From: Duganella rivi
GTDB lineage: Bacteria > Pseudomonadota > Gammaproteobacteria > Burkholderiales > Burkholderiaceae_D
Assembly: GCF_009857435.1 (NCBI RefSeq)
Contig: NZ_WWCK01000008.1
Location: 248,001 to 312,000, forward strand
Direction of reading: 5' to 3'
DNA: 64,000 nucleotides
In this document: piece by piece, positions 23,850 through 35,715 of the stretch
Position numbering within the stretch: position 1 is the stretch's first letter
How the letters are laid out: each line of letters begins with the position of its first letter
Made by a program: the position numbers and the translations under genes
The notes under the pieces: model-generated
Told to the model about the DNA's origin: nothing
Databases searched by the model: none
What the model saw: the letters and a program-made list of their open reading frames with translations, nothing else

Positions 23850-24719
23850 TTACTCCAGGGCCGCGGTCAGCACCTCGCTTAGCGGTCGCACCGGCGCATC
23901 GATCAGGTTTTTCAGTGCAGGGTCCGGTTGGTCGAACACGCCGGTCGCTGCCGCCGTCAGCCAGTCGCTGAACAGGTGGGCCGTGTGCAGCGGCAGGCCG
24001 TCGGCGACGCGCTCGGCGACATACTGCTCCGGCGTGATGGCGGTGTAGGTGATGGGCACTGCGAGCAATTCGGAGTAGAGCTCGGCCAACATGTGCATGG
24101 AGTAACAGGTTCCGGCATTCAAGCGGATGGTGCTGTTTTCGTGCCCGCCCAGGGCCAGGATTGCTGCGCAGGCGGCGGCCAGGTCTTCTCTGCCGGTTAG
24201 CGGGATTTTGCCTTCGCCCGCCGGTAGGCGCATGCCTTTGCGCACCACGCGGTCGCCGACCAGCGCCGGTATCCATTCCGCTGCCGGCGGATAATGGATG
24301 ATGGTGTAGGCCATGCCGGACGCGCGCAGCAGCTGTTCAGTGGCGATATCACTCTCGGTCACGCCATCGATGTCCGCATGCACGCCCTCGCGCCGCTGCA
24401 GCGCCGGGTACACCACGTGGCGCACACCTACGGCCTGGGCAGCGCGGATCGCGTTATCGTGCAAGGCCAGGCGATCGCCTCCTGCCTTGGCGGATACCAG
24501 GAACAGCCTGTCGACGCCGCGCAATGCCGCCAGCATGCCGGCATGGTCGCCATAATCCGCCCCCCGGACTTCCAGACCCTGCGCCGCCAGGTTGGCCGCC
24601 CGCTGTGGATCGCGCGCGCCGGCGACGAGACGATCAACAGGCACTCTCTTCAACAACGCTTTAAGAATACTGTCCCCCAGGCGGCTCGTCGCTCCGGCAA
24701 CCATTATTCGACCCATCAT
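23850..24719 (-). CDS. NmrA-like NAD(P)-binding atypical SDR protein
   Basis: A 289-residue Rossmann-fold protein of the NmrA/QOR2-like atypical SDR group. The cofactor motif MVAGATSRLGDSI (GxxxxxG) is at the N-terminus, followed by VAGARDPQRA, a basic strand end suited to NADP(H). The C-terminal half carries YTIIHYPPAAEW, where this group binds its small ligand, and ITPEQYVAE, a recurrent stretch in these proteins. There is no classical YxxxK active site. Members either reduce quinones or act as redox sensors that bind NADP. It is a single gene, convergent with the solute-binding protein gene. Confidence 0.82.
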   Translation of the reverse strand: MMGRIMVAGATSRLGDSILKALLKRVPVDRLVAGARDPQRAANLAAQGLEVRGADYGDHAGMLAALRGVDRLFLVSAKAGGDRLALHDNAIRAAQAVGVRHVVYPALQRREGVHADIDGVTESDIATEQLLRASGMAYTIIHYPPAAEWIPALVGDRVVRKGMRLPAGEGKIPLTGREDLAAACAAILALGGHENSTIRLNAGTCYSMHMLAELYSELLAVPITYTAITPEQYVAERVADGLPLHTAHLFSDWLTAAATGVFDQPDPALKNLIDAPVRPLSEVLTAALE

Positions 24720-24945
24720 GATGCGAACAGCCCCTCAAATGAAAGAAAGCCCGAGGTTAGCAGCCCACTGTCGAGGCGGTGGTAAAGAGTTGTAATTTAC
24801 GAAAATTTACCTTTTTGCAGGCGCTGGCTGGATTCCGGGGATATTGCGTAAAGTAACAATCTGACGCCGGGCGCGGCTCTCTTGGTATGATGTCCGATGC
24901 CCGGCCACAAGCCGGTATTTTTCTAATAACATCGGAGAATCCCGA

Positions 24946-27000
24946 ATGAGAATTCCACTGCTGCTGTTGGGCGCCGCGATGGCGTCCAGCGCTGTGGCCG
25001 CGCCGCGCGGCTTTACTGTAGAAGACCTGGTCAAGATGGAGCGCGTCGGCAGCCCAGTGCTGTCGCCCGACGCCAGCCGGGTGGTCTACACCGTGCGCAC
25101 CACCGATCTCGATAAGAACCGTGGCAACACGCAGCTGTGGCTGCTGGACTTGCGCAATCCGAAGGCCGCGCCGCAGCGCTTGACGCAAGCCGCCGCCAGC
25201 GCCACCGATCCAGAATGGTCGCCGAACGGCGACGCAATTTACTTCCTGTCGGGCCGCTCCGGTTCATCGCAGGTGTGGCGCTTGCCGCTGACCGGCGGCG
25301 AAGCCGCCAAGGTCACCGATCTGCCGCTCGACGTCGATAATTTCCGCCTGTCGCCGCAGGGCGATCGCCTGCTGTTCAGCATGGCCGTGTACCGTGATTG
25401 CGCCGACCTCGCTTGCAGCAAGAAGCGCGCCGATGAGCAAGCCAAGGTCAAGGCCAGCGGCAAGGTCTACGACAAGCTGTTCGTGCGCCACTGGGATACC
25501 TGGGCCGATGGCCGCAACAATGTGCTGTACTCGGCGCCGATCGACGCCAGCGGCAAGGTCAGCGCCGAGCCGGTCAGCCTGAGCGGCAAGCTCGACGGCG
25601 ACGTGCCGTCCAAGCCATTCGGCGATCACGATGAATATCACTTCAGCCCAGACGGCAAGACCGTCGCCTTCTCGGCCCGCATCGCCGGCCGCACCGAGGC
25701 ATGGTCGACCAACTTCGACGTCTACACCGTGCCGGCCACCGGCGGCGAGCCAACCAACCTGACCGCCGATAACAGGGCATGGGACACCAAGGCCATCTAC
25801 TCGCCGGACGGCAAGACCTTGGCTTACGTCGCCATGGACAAGCCGACCTTCGAAGCCGACCGCTTCCACCTCGTACTGATCGACGTGGCAAGCGGCAAGA
25901 AGCGCACCATCGCCGACAACTGGGATCGCTCGATTGCGGACTTCCGCTGGACGCCAGACAGCAAAACCATCTTCGCCACTGCCGATGATGTCGGCCAGCA
26001 CCGCCTGTTCGCTATCGACGCCGCCAGCGGCAAGGTCACGGCGCTGACCAACAAAGGCTACGTCAGCGGTTTCGACGTGGTGAAAGACACCGTGGTCATC
26101 GCGCAAGCGAATCTGTCCTCCGGCGCGCAGCTGTACAAATTCAAACTGGGCACGTCCGGCGAAAAGGCCGAGCAGCTGACCAAGCTGAATGAAGCGGCGC
26201 TGGCCGACGTCAAGTTCGGCGAGTACGAGCAGTTCTCCTTTGTCGGCGCCAATGGCGACACGGTCTACGGCCACGTCATGAAGCCATGGAACGCGCAGCC
26301 GGGCCAGAAATATCCGGTGGCGTTCCTGGTGCACGGCGGCCCGCAAGGCAGCTTCGGTAACTCGTGGAGCTATCGCTGGAATCCGCAGGTGTACGCGGGT
26401 GCCGGCTACGCCACTGTGTTCATCGACTTCCACGGTTCGACCGGCTACGGCCAGAAGTTCACCGATTCGATCAGCGGCGACTGGGGCGGCAAGCCGCTGG
26501 AAGACCTGCAAAAAGGCCTGGCCGCGGCAGTGCAGAAGTTCCCATGGCTGGATCGCCAGAACAGCTGCGCGCTGGGCGCATCGTACGGCGGCTTCATGAT
26601 GAACTGGATCGCCGGTAACTGGTCGGATGGCTTCAAGTGCATCGTCAATCACGACGGCGTGTTCGACACCCGCGGCATGGCTTACTCGACCGAAGAGATT
26701 TGGTTCACCGAGTGGGAAAACGGCGGCCCTTACTACGACGTGCCGGAACTGCACGAGAAATTCAATCCAGCGCTGAAAGTGAAGAACTGGAAGACGCCGA
26801 TGCTGGTAGTGCAGGGCGATCTGGACTTCCGCATTCCGACCGCGCAGGGCCTCGGTACGTTCACCGCCTTGCAGCGTCAAGGCATTCCGAGCAAGTTCCT
26901 GTTCTTCCCGGATGAGAATCACTGGGTACTGAAACCGGCCAACTCGGTGCTGTGGCATCACACCGTGATCGACTGGCTCGATACCTACATCAAGAAGTAA
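24946..27000 (+). CDS. S9 family acylaminoacyl-type peptidase
   Basis: A 684-residue exported serine peptidase. A signal peptide (MRIPLLLLGAAMASSAVAA) is followed by a WD40/PD40-like beta-propeller with several SPDG(K) repeats (about 40-420) and an alpha/beta hydrolase domain. The triad is Ser near 546 in GASYGGFM, Asp near 627 in QGDLDFRIP and His near 659 in DENHWV. The form resembles acylaminoacyl-peptidase/DPP5-type enzymes that remove dipeptides or blocked residues. The M1 aminopeptidase gene lies 53 bp downstream, behind a hairpin, which suggests joint use in periplasmic peptide breakdown. Confidence 0.92.
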   Translation: MRIPLLLLGAAMASSAVAAPRGFTVEDLVKMERVGSPVLSPDASRVVYTVRTTDLDKNRGNTQLWLLDLRNPKAAPQRLTQAAASATDPEWSPNGDAIYFLSGRSGSSQVWRLPLTGGEAAKVTDLPLDVDNFRLSPQGDRLLFSMAVYRDCADLACSKKRADEQAKVKASGKVYDKLFVRHWDTWADGRNNVLYSAPIDASGKVSAEPVSLSGKLDGDVPSKPFGDHDEYHFSPDGKTVAFSARIAGRTEAWSTNFDVYTVPATGGEPTNLTADNRAWDTKAIYSPDGKTLAYVAMDKPTFEADRFHLVLIDVASGKKRTIADNWDRSIADFRWTPDSKTIFATADDVGQHRLFAIDAASGKVTALTNKGYVSGFDVVKDTVVIAQANLSSGAQLYKFKLGTSGEKAEQLTKLNEAALADVKFGEYEQFSFVGANGDTVYGHVMKPWNAQPGQKYPVAFLVHGGPQGSFGNSWSYRWNPQVYAGAGYATVFIDFHGSTGYGQKFTDSISGDWGGKPLEDLQKGLAAAVQKFPWLDRQNSCALGASYGGFMMNWIAGNWSDGFKCIVNHDGVFDTRGMAYSTEEIWFTEWENGGPYYDVPELHEKFNPALKVKNWKTPMLVVQGDLDFRIPTAQGLGTFTALQRQGIPSKFLFFPDENHWVLKPANSVLWHHTVIDWLDTYIKK

Positions 27001-27011
27001 GCATTCCGCAT

Positions 27012-27036
27012 AACGCCCGCAGTTGCGGGCGTTTCT
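27012..27036 (+). terminator. Terminator between the S9 and M1 peptidase genes
   Basis: The stem CGCCCGC-AGTT-GCGGGCG is extended by AA/TT and followed by a short GTTTCT tract. The weak T run suggests partial termination, so some read-through into the M1 gene is likely. Confidence 0.65.
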
Positions 27037-27053
27037 ACATTTTGGATCATCAC

Positions 27054-29675
27054 ATGAAAAAATATTTGATCGCAGCGGCGGTCGCGCTGGCCGTGAGCGG
27101 CGCGCATGCCGGCGCAACGGCGCCGCGCGCTGAAAATCCTTATCTGTCGCAGCAAGACGCCGCCGCCCGCGCGGCCCGCGTCAGCAACGTCGATTACACG
27201 CTGGACTTCACGCTGACCGGCAAAGAATCCTTCGCCGGCACCACCACCTTGAGCTTCGATTTGAGCGACGCCTCGCAGCCGCTGACCATCGATTTGGACA
27301 AGGCCACCATCACCAGCCTGACCGTCAACGGCAAGACCGTCGCGCCGCAATACAACCAGTGGTTCATCACGCTGGCGGCGCAAGACTTGGCGGCCGGCCG
27401 CAACACCGTCACCATCGCTTACACGCGCCTGCACAGCACCAACGGCGAAGGCCTGCACCGCATGGTCGATCCGGTCGATGGCCGCGTCTACACCTACTCG
27501 CACTTTGAACCAGCGGCGGCGCACCAGATGTTCCCGGTGTTCGATCAGCCGGATTTGAAAGGCACTTACCAAGTCACCGTCAGCACGCCGGCTGACTGGG
27601 TGGTGTCATCCACCATGCGCGAAAGCGGTGTGCAGGATGTCGACGGCGGGAAAAAATGGATCTTCCCGCGCTCGAAAAAACTGAGCCCGTATAACTTCGC
27701 CATGCACGCCGGCCCGTACAAAGTATGGGAAGACAATAGCGGCAAATATCCTATGCGTTTGTTCGCGCGCCAATCGGTTGCGGCGCAAGTGTCGCCGCAG
27801 GACTGGTTCAAGTACACCAGGCAGGGCCTGGGTTTCTTCGATCAGTACTTCGGCATCCCTTACCAGTTCGAGAAGTATGACCAACTGCTGGTGCCGGACT
27901 TCCTGTACGGCGCAATGGAAAACGCCGCCGCGATCACCTTTGCTGAAGGCAGCTTCCTGCACAAGGAAGAGATGACCACGGCGCAGAAGCAATCGCTGGC
28001 CAGCGTCATCATGCACGAGATGGCGCACCAGTGGTTCGGCGACCTGGTCACCATGAAGTGGTGGAACGGCTTGTGGCTGAACGAGAGCTTCGCGTCCTTC
28101 ATGGGCACTTTGGCGACTGCCGAATCGACCGAGTTCACCAACGCGTGGCAGGCTTTCTACTCCAGCGGCAAGCAAGCCGCTTATGTGCAGGATCAGCGCG
28201 TGACCACGCACGCGATTGAAACGCCGGTGCCGTCGACTGCGAACGCCTTCGATAACATCGACGCCATCACCTATTCGAAAGGCGCGTCGACCTTGATGCA
28301 GCTGCGTCACTTGCTGGGCGCGGAAGTGTTCCGCCAAGGCGTGCACAATTATCTGGTCAAGTACCAATACCGCAACGCCACGCTCGATGATTTCATCGGC
28401 AGCCTCGGTGAAGCAGCGCAGCGCGACTTGAGCGGCTGGACTAAAGAGTGGCTGTACGAAGCGGGCGTGAACACCATCGCCGCGGACTTCAGCTGCAAGG
28501 CCGGCAAGGTGACGTCTTTCACGCTGAAACAAAGCGCGCCGAATGCGGCGCTGCCGACGCTGCGCGAACAGCGCGTGCAAGTGGCTTTGTTCCAGTTGGG
28601 CGCGCGAGGTCTGGCGCTGGGCAAGAACGTCGCCGTCACCTACAAGGGCGCGAATACCGAAGTGCCTGAACTGAAAGGCGCGGCGTGCCCGGATCTGGTC
28701 TATCCGAACTATCAGGACTGGGGCTTTGTGCAAGTGCAGCTGGATAAAAAATCCTTCGCCACCGCGCAGTCCAGCCTTGGCAAAGTAGAAGATCCGCTGC
28801 TGCGCTCCATGCTGTGGCAAAGCCTGTGGGACGGCGTGCGCGCCGCCAAGCTGCCGCTCAACGCCTTCCTCGACACGGTGCTGGTCAACGCGCCTGGCGA
28901 AAAGGATTACACGCTGCTGGGCGGGATCACGGAAAAGATCGCGGCATCCCAAAACTATCTGAATGCGATGGGCCCATCGGCTTACCGCAGCAAGGTTGGC
29001 CTGAAACTGGAGCAGATGGCATTCGCCGCCACGCGTGCCGCCACCGACAGCAACTTCCAGCGCCGCTGGTTCTCCACCTACCTGAACCTGGCCAGCAGCC
29101 CGGCCGCGCTCAAGCAGCTGGCGTCCATCCTTGACGGCACGCTGGTGGTGCCGGGCCTGAAGGTGAGCCAGGACGTGCGCTGGGATATCGTCACGCGCTT
29201 GAACCGCTACGCCTATCCGGGCAGCGCGGCGCTGCTGGCGGCCGAACAGGAACGCGACAAGTCCGACAGCGGCCAGCAAGCGGCCATCGGCGCCGCCGCG
29301 ATCCGCCCGGACGCCAAGGTCAAGGCCGAATGGCTGGCGACGATCACCGATCTGCAAACCAAGCTGCCATTCTCGAAAGTGCGCACGGCGATGGGACACC
29401 TGTATCCGAGCGAGCAGGGCGCGCTCAACGAGCAAACTGCGGCGCAGCGCCTGGCTGATCTCGGCAAGGTGGATAAAGCCGCCGGCCCGGTGTTCATGCG
29501 AGCCTACGGCGCGGCCATGTTGCCGGCCACTTGCACCCCGGCCAGCGTGCAGCGCCTGGAGGCGGCAATTGTTAAATTGCCGGATTTGTCTGCGGGCATG
29601 AAGCGTTCCCTAATGGTAACAAAACAGGAGGATGAACGCTGTGTTGCCATCAAGGAAGCAATGACAATATTTTAA
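27054..29675 (+). CDS. M1 family aminopeptidase (aminopeptidase N-like)
   Basis: An 873-residue exported zinc aminopeptidase. I start at 27054, where MKKYLIAAAVALAVSGAHAG forms a clean signal peptide; the frame is open further upstream but reaches into the S9 gene and the hairpin. The GAMEN exopeptidase motif appears as YGAMENAA. The zinc site is HEMAHQWFGD followed by the Glu of LNESFASF, the expected HExxH-x18-E. The C-terminal helical domain is of the ERAP/PepN type. It would remove N-terminal residues from peptides in the periplasm, complementing the S9 enzyme upstream. A terminator follows directly. Confidence 0.93.
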   Translation: MKKYLIAAAVALAVSGAHAGATAPRAENPYLSQQDAAARAARVSNVDYTLDFTLTGKESFAGTTTLSFDLSDASQPLTIDLDKATITSLTVNGKTVAPQYNQWFITLAAQDLAAGRNTVTIAYTRLHSTNGEGLHRMVDPVDGRVYTYSHFEPAAAHQMFPVFDQPDLKGTYQVTVSTPADWVVSSTMRESGVQDVDGGKKWIFPRSKKLSPYNFAMHAGPYKVWEDNSGKYPMRLFARQSVAAQVSPQDWFKYTRQGLGFFDQYFGIPYQFEKYDQLLVPDFLYGAMENAAAITFAEGSFLHKEEMTTAQKQSLASVIMHEMAHQWFGDLVTMKWWNGLWLNESFASFMGTLATAESTEFTNAWQAFYSSGKQAAYVQDQRVTTHAIETPVPSTANAFDNIDAITYSKGASTLMQLRHLLGAEVFRQGVHNYLVKYQYRNATLDDFIGSLGEAAQRDLSGWTKEWLYEAGVNTIAADFSCKAGKVTSFTLKQSAPNAALPTLREQRVQVALFQLGARGLALGKNVAVTYKGANTEVPELKGAACPDLVYPNYQDWGFVQVQLDKKSFATAQSSLGKVEDPLLRSMLWQSLWDGVRAAKLPLNAFLDTVLVNAPGEKDYTLLGGITEKIAASQNYLNAMGPSAYRSKVGLKLEQMAFAATRAATDSNFQRRWFSTYLNLASSPAALKQLASILDGTLVVPGLKVSQDVRWDIVTRLNRYAYPGSAALLAAEQERDKSDSGQQAAIGAAAIRPDAKVKAEWLATITDLQTKLPFSKVRTAMGHLYPSEQGALNEQTAAQRLADLGKVDKAAGPVFMRAYGAAMLPATCTPASVQRLEAAIVKLPDLSAGMKRSLMVTKQEDERCVAIKEAMTIF

Positions 29676-29696
29676 TCGGAGACTTGTCAGACCACC

Positions 29697-29726
29697 AAAA
29701 GCCAGCCGCTCAGGCTGGCTTTTTTT
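29697..29726 (+). terminator. Rho-independent terminator after the M1 gene
   Basis: The stem GCCAGCC-GCTCA-GGCTGGC (29701-29719) is extended by A/T pairs and followed by seven T. Confidence 0.92.
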
Positions 29727-30002
29727 ACGTCTAAACGAAGAAATTTTTGCACATTTACAACGGAAATCGGGCAATTACAGCATATTTTCATGACAAGCCG
29801 ATGACATTGCTTTCATAGTGCTAGCAAGATTTTATTTGGTTTTAATAAAGATAAATAAATAATAAACGTTAATATTTCATTACTTGGATCAAGGCCATTG
29901 TTTATATTGAATGTTACTTTTTAAAAAAAGTAATCAGGGCTTAGTTCGGCAACCGACCGGGCAGGCCGTGGCTCTACCACCTTCACCACAAGGCAAAGAA
30001 AT
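29727..30002. other. AT-rich intergenic region before the PEP-CTERM gene
   Basis: These 276 bp between the terminator and the PEP-CTERM start contain no coding frame. The first part is strongly AT-rich (about 29830-29930) and must hold the promoter. The last 60 bp are GC-rich and form the untranslated leader. I could not fit a known riboswitch or a clear sigma-54 site to it. Confidence 0.5.
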
Positions 30003-30740
30003 ATGAACAACTTCTTGCAGCTGAAAAAAACGGCGGCGCTTGCGATTGGCGCCTTGGCGCTGATGAGCGCCGCGCCGGCCATGGCCGACACCATCGATTT
30101 CGAATCCCTCGAATCCAACACCTACGACGGCCTCAACACCTTCGACGCCGGCGACTACCACTTCGCCGTGATCGACTCGCCGAAGTACGGTCCGAACGGC
30201 ACCGGCTTTGCCGGCGCCATCGGCAACGGCAACGACCCTTACCTGTGCGCGATTGCCGCCTGCCCGTCCGGCAACACCGGCATGTACTACCTCGGCGTCA
30301 ACGACGGCAGCGTGAACATTTCGCGCGGCGACAGCAAGACCTTCAGCCTCGGCACCATCGACTACGCTTTCCTGGCGCCGGTCGACAATCTGCCTGGCTA
30401 CTCCTACGGCCAACTGACCGTAACCGGCATCACCACCGGCGGCGGCAAGGTCAGCTACTCCTTCGATTTCCCTGAACTGGTTGGCGGCAACTCGCCCTTC
30501 CTGACCGTGGATCTGGCCAGCAAATTTGGCAACGCCCAGTTCAGCAGCGTAACCATCGGCTCCTGCGTGTTCACCGCCACCGATTGCGTCAACCCATCCG
30601 ACAACCAGGCCCAGTTCGCCTTCGACAACCTGACCTTGGCGCCGGTGCCGGAACCGCAAACCTACGCCATGCTGGGCCTGGGCCTGGCTGCGATGAGCTT
30701 GGTGTCGCGCCGCCGCGCCAAGCAACACAACCACGTTTAA
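30003..30740 (+). CDS. PEP-CTERM protein with C-terminal QFxxD motif
   Basis: A 245-residue exported protein. It has a signal peptide (ends near APAMA), a beta-rich domain starting with TIDFESLES, and near its end the QFAFDNLTL motif (QFxxD) found in one PEP-CTERM subfamily. The sorting signal is complete: VPEPQTYAMLGLGLAAM followed by RRRAK. Cysteine pairs (CAIAAC and CVFTATDC) may form disulfides. It is expected to be exported and handled by an exosortase encoded elsewhere. The S8 peptidase gene begins 16 bp downstream, so the two are probably one transcript. The biological role of this subfamily is not established. Confidence 0.87.
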   Translation: MNNFLQLKKTAALAIGALALMSAAPAMADTIDFESLESNTYDGLNTFDAGDYHFAVIDSPKYGPNGTGFAGAIGNGNDPYLCAIAACPSGNTGMYYLGVNDGSVNISRGDSKTFSLGTIDYAFLAPVDNLPGYSYGQLTVTGITTGGGKVSYSFDFPELVGGNSPFLTVDLASKFGNAQFSSVTIGSCVFTATDCVNPSDNQAQFAFDNLTLAPVPEPQTYAMLGLGLAAMSLVSRRRAKQHNHV

Positions 30741-30756
30741 GCAGGGGACTACCACC

Positions 30757-33921
<3,165 letters not shown>

Positions 33922-33942
33922 CAGCGCAAGCTAGTCCCTCCC

Positions 33943-33974
33943 AAGCACGCGTGCAGTTTGACGCGGGCTTTTTT
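33943..33974 (+). terminator. Terminator after the S8 peptidase gene
   Basis: The stem AAGCACGCGT (33943-33952) pairs with ACGCGGGCTT (33961-33970) with one mismatch and an 8-nt loop, followed by a T tract. It overlaps the end of the convergent lipoprotein gene. Confidence 0.75.
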
Positions 33975-34456
33975 CATCTGGCGTCGGGACGGCCGCCGGG
34001 GCCGAAGGCAGGGCGTTCGTTGATCACGCACTGGCCGGCATTGCAGCGCGCGCCGGGATCGCTGACCACCGAGCAGGTCGACATCATGCCCAGCCGCTTG
34101 TCGTCGGCGCGGCGCGCCTCGGCGTGCTGCTGGACGCGGGCTTTGAGTTCGGCGCCGTCGCTGTTTTTGCTCGACCAGGCGAGGTAGTGTTCCGGCCCGC
34201 CGCAGGCCTTGGAGCCAACGCCGAGGCTGTGGCATTGGCTGTTGTCGTCGCAGCGCAAGTCGCTGTTGGCGGCCAGCACGCGCTGCCACAATTCCGGCGT
34301 CGTGGCCGAGCCAGGCGGCGCGGCCGAGGCCTTGAGCCGCAGATCGGGCTTGGCTTCCGGCTTGGCCGCGGGCGACTGCGCGCCGGCGCAGGCAGTGAGC
34401 AAAAGCAAGCTGGCCGCAGCCAGCCGCAGGGAGAGGGAGGAAGGTAGGATATTCAT
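33974..34456 (-). CDS. Hypothetical cysteine-rich lipoprotein
   Basis: A 160-residue predicted lipoprotein. I start at MNILPSSLSL, which gives a normal signal peptide ending in the lipobox LTAC; an upstream in-frame ATG at 34507 overlaps the neighbouring gene. The mature part has three cysteine-containing stretches (RCDDNSQCHSLGVGSKACGG, STCSV, RCNAGQCV), suggesting a small disulfide-stabilised domain. I recognise the pattern as recurring in hypothetical proteins of this bacterial group but know no function. It lies 7 bp after the nucleotidyltransferase-like gene on the same strand and may be co-transcribed. Confidence 0.7.
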   Translation of the reverse strand: MNILPSSLSLRLAAASLLLLTACAGAQSPAAKPEAKPDLRLKASAAPPGSATTPELWQRVLAANSDLRCDDNSQCHSLGVGSKACGGPEHYLAWSSKNSDGAELKARVQQHAEARRADDKRLGMMSTCSVVSDPGARCNAGQCVINERPAFGPGGRPDAR

Positions 34457-34463
34457 GCTTTCA

Positions 34464-35633
34464 TCATGATCCAAGCCCGGGCTGATTGCAAGGAGGCTGC
34501 GCGGCAATCCAGCGTATCAGTTCGCGACCGAACACACGCGTGCGCGCGGTGTCGATCTGGCGTTTCTTGTAGGCGTCGTGGCTGGCCGGCCCGCTGAGGC
34601 TGCGCTGGTAGCTGGCCTCATCCATGAGCTGGATTTCGTACTCGAAGAAAAAGCCGACGTCGTAGTCCTGCTCCGGCGCGGCGTCCAGTTGCTGCACGTG
34701 GATCATCTTGCGCACCGTGACCTGGATGCTGTTGAAGCCGACACCGCTGTGCGGATTGTCGCAGCGGGTTTGCGGCTGGGCGATTGCGGCCAGTTCGGCG
34801 TCCATGGTGCGCAGCAGGTCTAGCGGGTACTCCTTGCTGTGCTCCAGCTGTGCGCGGTATTTGCAGAACACCTGTTTGGCGGCGTCCAGATCGAGCAGGG
34901 TGTTGCGGGTGCGTTCGGCGTCTACATTGGTCACCGACAGCAAGTGCGCGCGCTGCAAGGTACGCAGGGCCAGCAGGCATTCGCAGCGGGTGGCAAACAC
35001 CAGCCGCACGCCAAGGTGGTCGAAGATATCGGCGGCAAGATAGGCGGCTTTTTGCAGCAGCTTGAGCAAGATGCTGTTGCGGCCCTTGTTGTCCTTGCGG
35101 TCGTAGTGCAGCAGCGGCAGGCAGACCTCGCCGTCGGTGAGGAAATGGCGGTCGCCGTCGTGGCGGATCACCTCGTCCAGCGTGCCGAACACCTGCGCGC
35201 GGATGGCGTGGAAGTGGCGCAGCTTGAGGTTGTTGTCGATGTAGAAAATGCCGTGCATGACTTTCAGCACCGCGCACGACCACATGCGCCGCGCATCCAC
35301 CAGCTGGCCGCGCAGCGAGGCGTAGACCAGCAGTTGCAGCGGATCGTCCGGCTCGGCCACCTCGGGCGGGATCAGATGGGCCTGCGCCGGTTCGAGGAAG
35401 CTACAGCGGATGAAGGCCACCGCCTCCACATGGGCGCGGCGGATCAGCGCAATGGCGGCCGGCTGTTCAAGGTCGAAGCCATACTCGCGCACGAATTGGT
35501 GCGCATCGTGTAAATTGCGCAGGGCCAGCGCGCCAAGGTCTATCGCCGAGATGCCGTTGGCGATCGCGTTCAGATAAGTCCAGTTGAGCGATAACTTGCC
35601 TTCGCTCTTGAGCGAAGCTTGCAGTTCCGTCAT
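34464..35633 (-). CDS. Divergent RelA/SpoT-like nucleotidyltransferase (TIGR04552-like)
   Basis: A 389-residue cytoplasmic protein, probably of the uncharacterised TIGR04552/TIGR04562 type. Several RelA/SpoT synthetase motifs can be followed. RNSILLKLLQK (185-195) corresponds to the basic substrate-binding helix. IFDHLGVRLVF (203-213) contains D205, aligning with the Mg-binding Asp. GFNSIQVTV (299-307) corresponds to the GYxSxH strand, with Gln replacing His. EYEIQLM (331-337) contains E333, aligning with the catalytic Glu of the EIQ motif. H352 and YK (355-356) fit the following HxxYK. No HD hydrolase domain is visible. Synthesis of (p)ppGpp or another nucleotide is therefore possible but unproven. 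A divergent promoter region separates it from the glycosyltransferase gene. Confidence 0.6.
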   Translation of the reverse strand: MTELQASLKSEGKLSLNWTYLNAIANGISAIDLGALALRNLHDAHQFVREYGFDLEQPAAIALIRRAHVEAVAFIRCSFLEPAQAHLIPPEVAEPDDPLQLLVYASLRGQLVDARRMWSCAVLKVMHGIFYIDNNLKLRHFHAIRAQVFGTLDEVIRHDGDRHFLTDGEVCLPLLHYDRKDNKGRNSILLKLLQKAAYLAADIFDHLGVRLVFATRCECLLALRTLQRAHLLSVTNVDAERTRNTLLDLDAAKQVFCKYRAQLEHSKEYPLDLLRTMDAELAAIAQPQTRCDNPHSGVGFNSIQVTVRKMIHVQQLDAAPEQDYDVGFFFEYEIQLMDEASYQRSLSGPASHDAYKKRQIDTARTRVFGRELIRWIAAQPPCNQPGLGS

Positions 35634-35715
35634 GTCTCCTCCACCGCATTACTTTTATAATAAGAGGTTGTCGGTTGGAACTATAATAGCGCCTTTGCTT
35701 GCCACTATCAGTATC

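Noticed and set aside
29930..30002. c-di-GMP (GEMM) riboswitch in the leader of the PEP-CTERM gene
   Set aside because: The GC-rich leader does not contain the conserved GEMM core in the right order.
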